The notes beneath the pieces were generated by a model. The model saw only the letters and a program-made list of their open reading frames with translations, searched no databases and was not told where the DNA came from. From assembly GCF_019977335.1 (NCBI RefSeq), contig NZ_AP024654.1, positions 1 through 61,990 of the forward strand: 61,990 nt of DNA, written 5' to 3'. This stretch comes from Arthrobacter sp. NicSoilB4 (lineage in GTDB: Bacteria > Actinomycetota > Actinomycetes > Actinomycetales > Micrococcaceae). Positions 56,108 through 61,990 of the stretch are shown here, piece by piece (within the stretch, counting starts at the first letter, position 1; every line of letters begins with the position of its first letter). The position numbers and the translations under genes were made by a program.

Positions 56108-57538
56108 ATGGGCACTACACCAACCGAGGTCATGGCCTTTCCCAACATCCGCGCCATTGTCCGGGACAACGGCACCGCCGAGGTCGTCGTCGCGGGCAAC
56201 TCCCGCATCGTCCCTGCCGGAGACTCCGTGCAGGAACTGCGCAACAACGCCCTGGCCCTCATCGTGGGCGAAGCGCAGACCCTCCAGCGCCCCGTCCGGG
56301 TCCGCATCGAGGACCCCGAAGGACACGGCGAACTCATCGTCCACCCGGACAACAAGATCGAGTCCGTCTCCTACGAGCCCGTTCCGGCCCGCCGCCGGGC
56401 AGAAGCCCCCGAAACCACACGCGCGGCCGTAGCGCCGGCCATCATTGAGACCGCACCTGCAGTGGAGCCCGCGGCCGCTCCTGTCACTGCAGCATCGGTG
56501 GACGCCCGACCGTGGCCGTCTGCCTACGCGACGGCCACCCCGGAACCACAGACAGCTGCCGCTGTTGAGGAAGCCGCGCCGACCCGGCGCAGCCTGAAGG
56601 AAACCTCGTTTCTGGTCAGCGCCCCGGTACTGGAACCTGCCACCCAGGGCTGGCGTGGAACACTCACACGCCTGGGACTGCGGATGGATCCCTCCGAGGA
56701 AGAACTCACCGAACGTGAGGACGTTCGCACGGTCAGCCAGCACTGGCCCGGCCCCCGGACCATCGCCGTGGTCAACCGCAAGGGCGGGGCGAACAAGACC
56801 CCCACCGTGGTCATGCTCTCGGCCATCCTCGCCCGTTACAGCGGCGCGGCCACGGTCGCGTGGGACAACAACGAATCGCAGGGCACCCTCGGATGGCGGA
56901 CCGAAAAGGGCGCCCACGACCGCAGCGTTCTGGACTTGATCGATGCCTCCACCGACCTGCTCTCCCCGTCCACGAACGCGGCCGAAATCGCCAAGTTCGT
57001 CCACCACCAGACCGCGGACAAGTTCGATGTCCTGCGCTCGGACGAAAACGAGGAAGGCGACCACGAAGTCACCGCCGAGGAAGTCGACATCGCCCATCAG
57101 GTGCTCACCCGCTATTACCGGCTCGTGGTGATGGATTCGGGCAACACGGCCCGGGCCGCGAACTGGCGTCGGATGATCGACCACACCAACCAGCTCGTCG
57201 TCCCGGTCACCGCCATAGAGGACCGCGCAGAAGCCGCACGGCTGACGCTGCAGACCCTGGAATCCCGGGGCGGCCACGATGCGGAACTGGCCCGCAACGC
57301 CGTCGTCATCGTCTCCGAATCCACCGACGCCAAGCGCAGCATGAGCGGCGAGGCCCTGAAGCGGGCCAAGGACGAGGCCCAGCGGATCGCTGACGGCTTC
57401 GCCCCGTTCGTCCGTGCCGTCGTCCGGATTCCCTACGATCCGGCCCTGGTCAACGGACCCATCCGCTACGAAGCCCTCCAGCCCGCCACCCAGCGGGCAT
57501 GGCTCGCGGCCGCGGCCGCCGTCGCCGCCGGCTTCTAA
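56108..57538 (+). CDS. ParA/MinD-like ATPase of the T4SS operon
   Basis: 476-aa protein: N-terminal domain (FPNIRAIVRDNGTAEVVVAGNSRIVPAGDSVQELRNNALAL), a proline/alanine-rich linker (residues 95-160), then a SIMIBI ATPase with P-loop VNRKGGANKTPTVVM and AWDNNESQGTLGWRTE, VVMDSGNTARAANWR. The architecture resembles ESX-associated EspI-type ATPases. Start at 56108 with AAGGAAG upstream. Presumed role in localising or energising the secretion complex. Confidence 0.82.
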   Translation: MGTTPTEVMAFPNIRAIVRDNGTAEVVVAGNSRIVPAGDSVQELRNNALALIVGEAQTLQRPVRVRIEDPEGHGELIVHPDNKIESVSYEPVPARRRAEAPETTRAAVAPAIIETAPAVEPAAAPVTAASVDARPWPSAYATATPEPQTAAAVEEAAPTRRSLKETSFLVSAPVLEPATQGWRGTLTRLGLRMDPSEEELTEREDVRTVSQHWPGPRTIAVVNRKGGANKTPTVVMLSAILARYSGAATVAWDNNESQGTLGWRTEKGAHDRSVLDLIDASTDLLSPSTNAAEIAKFVHHQTADKFDVLRSDENEEGDHEVTAEEVDIAHQVLTRYYRLVVMDSGNTARAANWRRMIDHTNQLVVPVTAIEDRAEAARLTLQTLESRGGHDAELARNAVVIVSESTDAKRSMSGEALKRAKDEAQRIADGFAPFVRAVVRIPYDPALVNGPIRYEALQPATQRAWLAAAAAVAAGF

Positions 57539-57571
57539 ACCACCCACCAACGGACTTCGAGAGGAGGAACC

Positions 57572-58198
57572 ATGCAACAGTCCCTGAACCCCTGGATCAC
57601 CCGCCCGGCCACCGCCGACGGCGCGAACACCGCACCATCGGAAACTCACCTGCCGCCGGCGGCAGTGATCAGTGCGCCCCTGCGCGGAATGGTCGAACCC
57701 GACGCCGCAGACCGGCTTCGCCGTCGCACCGTCGCCGGCTCCGCAGCACTGTGGATCACCGGGGCCCACGGGGGATCCGGCGAAAGCCGCATCGCTGACC
57801 TGATCGGCGGGGCACGCATCACCGATCACTGCTGGCCCGTTCTCCAAGACGGGAGCAAGCCCCGGGTGCTGCTGGTCTGCCGTGCAGACATGCGCGGCCT
57901 GACAGCGGCCCGGAGCGCCCTGACCGAGTGGGTATCAGGCGCGGCGCCCGCGGTTGATCTGCTCGGCCTCGCCGTTCTAGCGGACGCACCGGGGAAGACA
58001 CCCAAACCCTTGCGGGACTTCGCCGCCATCGTCAGCGGAGGCGCACCCCGGTCCTGGACCCTGCCCTGGGTCGAAGCCTGGCGACACGGGGAATCCACGT
58101 CCCCACCGCCGGCTCGCGAGTATCAACGCTTCATCACCGATTTAGCCGCCCTGGCTACCGACACACCCAGCACCACCAACCGAAAGGTCTCACCATGA
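57572..58198 (+). CDS. DUF6668-like protein of the T4SS operon
   Basis: 208-aa protein with a P-loop-like ITGAHGGSGESRIADLIGG and a following strand RVLLVCRADMRGLTAARSALTEW, suggesting a degenerate ParA/MinD fold (the Walker lysine is absent). Found by memory as a constant companion of SCO6880 genes (DUF6668). Good GAGGAGG ribosome site. Overlaps the next start by 4 bp. Confidence 0.68.
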   Translation: MQQSLNPWITRPATADGANTAPSETHLPPAAVISAPLRGMVEPDAADRLRRRTVAGSAALWITGAHGGSGESRIADLIGGARITDHCWPVLQDGSKPRVLLVCRADMRGLTAARSALTEWVSGAAPAVDLLGLAVLADAPGKTPKPLRDFAAIVSGGAPRSWTLPWVEAWRHGESTSPPPAREYQRFITDLAALATDTPSTTNRKVSP

Positions 58199-58464
58199 AC
58201 TCCTTCTCCGCATTTGCAGCAAGCGTCATTCCGAACCCGACTCCCACCGTTCCTGAACAGGCCAAAGGCCTGCTGACTGTTCTGAACTGGGCCTCCGGAA
58301 TCGGCCTGGTCCTCGGCGTCCTGGGCGTCATCATCGTCGGCATCGGCATGGTCATCCAGCTCCGCCGCGGCGAAGGCGGCGAGTCCATCGGCAAACTCGG
58401 CTGGGTCTTGGCCGGCTGCATCATCATCACCGGCGCCTCCGGCATCGTCCGCGCCTTCGTCTAA
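58195..58464 (+). CDS. Small two-helix membrane protein, pilin (VirB2/TrbC)-like
   Basis: 89-aa protein with helices GLLTVLNWASGIGLVLGVLGVIIVGIGMVIQL and LGWVLAGCIIITGASGIVRAFV separated by RRGEGGESIGK. Size and layout match VirB2/TrbC-type subunits, which form the pilus or, in Gram-positives, part of the membrane channel. ATG overlaps the upstream stop (ATGA). Confidence 0.75.
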   Translation: MNSFSAFAASVIPNPTPTVPEQAKGLLTVLNWASGIGLVLGVLGVIIVGIGMVIQLRRGEGGESIGKLGWVLAGCIIITGASGIVRAFV

Positions 58465-58491
58465 ACCCCGCAACTACCGGAGAGGTTCATC

Positions 58492-59247
58492 ATGAGCGAA
58501 TCCACCCAAAGCAGTACCGAACGCAGCCCGTTCACCAAGCCCGGATTCATCATCTCGGCCGCACTGGTCGTCATGCTATTCGCCGCCGTCGTCGTGATTT
58601 TCTTCCTCCCCAAGACTGACAGCACCGCCCAGCCCGCCCCGGCCTCATCAGCGTCCGGTGCCTCCTCGGCGCCATCAAAGTCAGCCGACGCGGCGGGAAA
58701 GAGTGTTTGCGGGCTGCCCTCAAGCACGGAGACGGCTCTGGGCGCAGCACCGAAGTCCAAGTGGGAACTCGTCGGCAAAATGGCAGCCCCCACTGACCCC
58801 AAGACATTCGGGCCGGGTCTGACGGACGACAGCGGATTCAGGTCCTGCTTTGCTCACTCGCCAACCGGCGCCGTCTACTCTGCCGTCAACCTGGTGGCCC
58901 TTGGCTCGTCCAAATCACAACAAATGAATATCAAACTGGCAGACAAGCTCATGGCCCCCGGTGCTGGGCGTGACGCAGCGAAACAGCAAGCGACGACGTT
59001 GGATCCTTCCACCGGCTCAACTGACACCGTTCAGGTACGAGGGTTCCTGCTCAAGTCGTACACGCCCACCGAAGCCAACGTTGACCTGGCTTTTCAAACC
59101 TCCGGCGGAAAATTGTTTCACGCAGTTCTTCCGCTCCAGTGGCTCGATGGGGACTGGAAAGTCAAGGTTTCCGATGCCGGACAGCTCATAAACGACGTTG
59201 CCCCGCTCAGCGACATGAGCGGATTTATCGCATGGGCCGGGGTCTGA
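58492..59247 (+). CDS. Membrane-anchored T4SS protein, VirB8/TcpC-like
   Basis: 251-aa protein: cytoplasmic head, one helix (FIISAALVVMLFAAVVVIFFL), a serine/alanine-rich spacer and an extracellular domain (CGLPSSTETALGAAPKSKWELVGKMAAPTDPKTFGPG...LPLQWLDGDWKVKVSDAG) of VirB8-like layout. Start at 58492. One base separates its stop from the next ATG. Confidence 0.75.
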   Translation: MSESTQSSTERSPFTKPGFIISAALVVMLFAAVVVIFFLPKTDSTAQPAPASSASGASSAPSKSADAAGKSVCGLPSSTETALGAAPKSKWELVGKMAAPTDPKTFGPGLTDDSGFRSCFAHSPTGAVYSAVNLVALGSSKSQQMNIKLADKLMAPGAGRDAAKQQATTLDPSTGSTDTVQVRGFLLKSYTPTEANVDLAFQTSGGKLFHAVLPLQWLDGDWKVKVSDAGQLINDVAPLSDMSGFIAWAGV

Positions 59248-59248
59248 C

Positions 59249-60496
59249 ATGGCCGAGTGCGTTCCCCTGGACGTCATCTGTCAGGGCGGCAATGCGGTTT
59301 CCGGGATGCTCGACGATGCCATTGGCAATTTGGCGAAGTCGATCATGGAGGGCATGAGCCAGATGGTGACGACGCTCTCCACTTTCTGGGTGTCCATGCC
59401 CACGGCCAACCTCGCATCCCAGGATGGGGTCACTGCCAGTCCTGTGGTCGGTTTCGTCAATTCGGAACTGGGCTACTGGACACTGGCTTTGGCAGTTCTG
59501 TCGGTAATCCTTGGGGGAACCCGGATGATCTGGGAGCAGCGCGGAGCGCCGTTGAAGGACCTGCTCCGGTCCCTGCTGACCCTCACGCTGGTGTCCGGCC
59601 TCGGACTGGCGGTGATCTCCATCCTGGTGATCGCTGCCGACGCTTTCTCGGCCTCGATCATTGACCGGGCAACCGACGGCAAGGGCTTCTCCCACGCGAT
59701 GGCCATTCTGGTGATGACGAACCAGGCCGGCGTCGGGGTCTTCATTCTGATCATCCTGGGCCTGGTGGGTTTGCTTGCCTCGCTGGTGCAGATCGTCCTC
59801 ATGATCGTGCGCGGCGGAATGCTCGTCATCCTGGCCGGCATCCTGCCGACCACGGCGGCGTTCACGAACACCGAGATGGGACGCCAGTGGTTCCAGAAAG
59901 CCATCGGCTGGACCATCGCTTTCATTCTCTACAAGCCCGCCGCGGCCATTGTCTACGCCGTGGCCTTCAAGCTCATGGGATCCTCGGGCGGCAACGTCCT
60001 GCTGGGATCCATTACCGGTTTCGCCCTCATGATTGTCGCGCTGCTGGCCCTGCCGGCATTGATGCGCTTCGTCACCCCGATGGTCGGAGCTGTCGCTTCC
60101 GGTTCCGGCGGGGGAGCAGGAGCGGCGGTGGGGGCCATGGCCACCGGCGCTGTGTCGATGGGCCGTTCGGGCAGTGGACGCGGCAACGCATCGCCCACAC
60201 CGGCCAGCCAGCCCGGCCAGAGCGCCAGCGCACAGGGCAGCAAAGGCGCTGGCGGCAGTAACGGCGGCAACGGCAAGCCCACTCCTGGCTCAACGGGCCC
60301 CGGAGGGGCGCCCGGCAAGGGCACCACCGGAAGCGCCGCTGCCGCCGGGGCAGGCGCCGCGTCGGGAGCGGCGAAAGCCGCCGGCCCGGCCGGAATTGCC
60401 GTCGCCGCAGGAGCACAAGCAGCGTCACAGGCCTCTCAGGCCGCACAACAAACCGCGCAGGATTCAACCGGGGAGGGCCCCAGTGGCAGCAATTAA
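59249..60496 (+). CDS. VirB6/TrbL-like channel protein
   Basis: 415-aa polytopic protein with about seven helices in residues 70-290 (LALAVLSVILGGTRMIWE; LLTLTLVSGLGLAVISILVIAADAF; VFILIILGLVGLLASLVQIVLMIVRGGMLVILAGILP) and a long glycine/serine/alanine-rich tail. Topology and position match VirB6/TrbL, the inner-membrane channel of conjugation machines. It overlaps the next gene by 14 bp. Confidence 0.87.
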   Translation: MAECVPLDVICQGGNAVSGMLDDAIGNLAKSIMEGMSQMVTTLSTFWVSMPTANLASQDGVTASPVVGFVNSELGYWTLALAVLSVILGGTRMIWEQRGAPLKDLLRSLLTLTLVSGLGLAVISILVIAADAFSASIIDRATDGKGFSHAMAILVMTNQAGVGVFILIILGLVGLLASLVQIVLMIVRGGMLVILAGILPTTAAFTNTEMGRQWFQKAIGWTIAFILYKPAAAIVYAVAFKLMGSSGGNVLLGSITGFALMIVALLALPALMRFVTPMVGAVASGSGGGAGAAVGAMATGAVSMGRSGSGRGNASPTPASQPGQSASAQGSKGAGGSNGGNGKPTPGSTGPGGAPGKGTTGSAAAAGAGAASGAAKAAGPAGIAVAAGAQAASQASQAAQQTAQDSTGEGPSGSN

Positions 60497-61990
60497 TACC
60501 GAGTACAAGGAACCGTCCTACGGCAACTGGCGCGTTCCACGTTCCGCAGGGTTGGGAAGCCTGGGCGCGATCGGCACCGGCATTGTCATGACCGGTCTGT
60601 TGGCCGGCATCATCACCTTCGCCATCTGGGGCCTGCTGCCGGGCCTGAGCGTCCTTGCCGTCGCCGGAGTGCTCGTGCTGCTGCTGACGGTCAAAGACAA
60701 GCACGGTCAGTCCATCGTGGACCGGTTCGCTACGCGGATGAACTTCCGGCTCGCCCGTTCCGGCGGGACCAACCTCTACCGTTCCGGCCCGCTCGGGGTC
60801 ACCGAGTGGGGCATGTTCCAGCTTCCGGGCCTGGCCGCGAAGTCCCGGCTGTACGAGTTCAACGACTCCTACAACCGCCCGTTCGCCATGCTTCACGTCC
60901 CTACCACGAACCACTTTACCGTGGTCTTCTCCACCGAACCTGATGGTGCGTCCCTTGTGGATCCGGAACAGGTTGACGCCTGGGTCGCGAACTGGGGCGG
61001 CTGGATCGCCGGACTCGGGGATGAAGCCGGTTTGGAGGCCGCGGCCGTGACCGTGGAGACCGCACCCGATTCCGGCTACCGGCTACGCAACGAAGTTGAA
61101 ATGAACATCCACCCCGACGCCCCGGAGGCCGCGAAGGCAATCCTCCGCGAGGTTGTCCGCACGTACCCGGAAGGCTCGGCCACCGTCCGGGCCTGGGTGT
61201 CCCTAACGTTCACCGCAGCACTCCGCTCCGGGTCCCGGAAGCGCGAACCCGAAGACGTCGCCCGGGACCTGGCATCCCGCATCCCAGGGCTCGGTGCCCG
61301 TCTGCAGGCCACCGGAGCCGGCATCGCCCGACCGATGTCCGCGCAGGAACTCTGCGAGGTGGTCCGGATCGCCTATGACCCGCCCGCGGCGTTGATCATT
61401 GATGAAGCCCACGCCGCCGGATCCCCGGTCGCCCTCACCTGGGGCGAAGTCGGCCCCTCTGCGACGCAGGCGAGCTGGGATGACTACCGGCACGACGGCG
61501 CGTTCTCTGCCTCCTGGACCATGACCGGCGCCCCACGCGGGTCGGTAAATTCCTCAGTCCTCTCCCGGCTGCTGGCCCCGCACGGGGACATCGACCGCAA
61601 GCGCGTTTCCCTGCTCTACCGGCCGATGGATTCGGCCCGGGCCGCGGCCGTAGTCGAGCGGGACCAGAACAACGCGAACGTCCGCATCACCTCCGGAGGG
61701 CGCCCCTCCGCCCGCGCACTGGTCGACGCCCGTTCCGCTGCACAAACTGCTCAGGAAGAAGCCCAAGGCGCCGGGCTGGTGAACTTCGGCATGGTCGTCA
61801 CCGCCACCGTCACCGACCCGACCCGGCTCCCCGATGCGGTCGCCGCCGTGGAGCAGACCTCCGGGACCGCCCGGGTGTTGCTGCGCCGCGCCTATGGCTC
61901 CCAGGACACCGCGTTCGCCGCGTCCCTGCCGCTCGGACTGGTTCTGCCCAAGCACATCCTGCTGCCCACCGAGATCAGAGAGGCCCTGTA
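60483..61990 (+). CDS. SCO6880-family T4SS protein (N-terminal VirB4/PrgI-type)
   Basis: 502 codons are visible from a GTG at 60483. Two N-terminal helices (LGAIGTGIVMTGLLAGIITFAIW and GLSVLAVAGVLVLLLTV) precede a soluble region typical of SCO6880 proteins (FAMLHVPTTNHFTVVFSTEPDGASLVDPEQVDAWVANWGGW; CEVVRIAYDPPAA; LYRPMDSARAAAVVERDQNNAN). The end LPLGLVLPKHILLPTEIREAL is where homologues stop. The last two bases, TA, plus A at position 1 would give TAA, overlapping the ATG of the VirB4-like gene, so the gene is complete if the molecule is circular. Confidence 0.9.
   Translation, partial: MAAINTEYKEPSYGNWRVPRSAGLGSLGAIGTGIVMTGLLAGIITFAIWGLLPGLSVLAVAGVLVLLLTVKDKHGQSIVDRFATRMNFRLARSGGTNLYRSGPLGVTEWGMFQLPGLAAKSRLYEFNDSYNRPFAMLHVPTTNHFTVVFSTEPDGASLVDPEQVDAWVANWGGWIAGLGDEAGLEAAAVTVETAPDSGYRLRNEVEMNIHPDAPEAAKAILREVVRTYPEGSATVRAWVSLTFTAALRSGSRKREPEDVARDLASRIPGLGARLQATGAGIARPMSAQELCEVVRIAYDPPAALIIDEAHAAGSPVALTWGEVGPSATQASWDDYRHDGAFSASWTMTGAPRGSVNSSVLSRLLAPHGDIDRKRVSLLYRPMDSARAAAVVERDQNNANVRITSGGRPSARALVDARSAAQTAQEEAQGAGLVNFGMVVTATVTDPTRLPDAVAAVEQTSGTARVLLRRAYGSQDTAFAASLPLGLVLPKHILLPTEIREAL

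Overview
This looks like a complete circular conjugative plasmid of about 62 kb from a GC-rich actinobacterium, most probably a Micrococcaceae member of the Arthrobacter type. Circularity is inferred. The gene that runs off the right edge leaves the bases TA, and position 1 begins ATG, so joining the ends gives a TAATG stop/start overlap exactly between the two halves of the VirB4 module. The host call rests on frequent GTG starts and on families typical of Actinobacteria (SCO6880, DUF4192, DUF4913, DUF6504, MAB_1171c). I ran no database search.

Layout. (1) 54.0-62.0 kb continuing into 0-3.8 kb: a type IV secretion operon on the + strand (CHAP hydrolase, lipoprotein, ParA/MinD-like ATPase, DUF6668-like protein, pilin-like and VirB8-like subunits, VirB6/TrbL, SCO6880, VirB4-like ATPase, VirD4, DUF4913), with a divergent winged-helix regulator over a 16-bp palindromic operator. 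(2) 3.8-5.05 kb: DUF1016 nuclease. (3) 5.06-14.2 kb: a fructan/fructoside catabolic island on the - strand (fructokinase-like, GH32, GH172, ABC importer, two LacI regulators with matching operators). (4) 14.4-15.8 kb: TIR-like protein plus a zinc-ribbon protein. (5) 15.9-19.2 kb: relaxase, MobC and a candidate oriT. (6) 19.5-30.6 kb: accessory cargo with a serine resolvase, a zinc-ribbon/nuclease protein, a HIRAN protein and an unrecognised two-gene operon behind a structured leader. (7) 31.0-38.6 kb: four - strand genes (ParB-like, unknown 142 aa, DUF4192, DprA), each preceded by a copy of the same 370-670 bp repeat. (8) 38.6-43.6 kb: nuclease, helicase-associated protein, decayed IS30 and YnfA genes, and a metal-responsive CDF/ArsR/DsbA group. 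(9) 43.8-46.4 kb: SOS-type UmuD/UmuC mutasome. (10) 46.6-50.6 kb: partition and replication. (11) 51.1-53.8 kb: ImmA/MAB_1171c/PAP2/Xre operon with its own operators.

How it fits together: if the strand that is 5'-to-3' rightward from the oriT near 18.75 kb is transferred, the cargo and the four-repeat region enter first, and the secretion genes and relaxase enter last. The repeat-led genes are all on the - strand, so the incoming strand would be their template. This is the geometry of leading-region genes of F-like plasmids that use single-stranded promoters. The repeat is bounded by 11-12 bp inverted arms that have changed together between copies. I regard this array as the best candidate here for an undescribed system.
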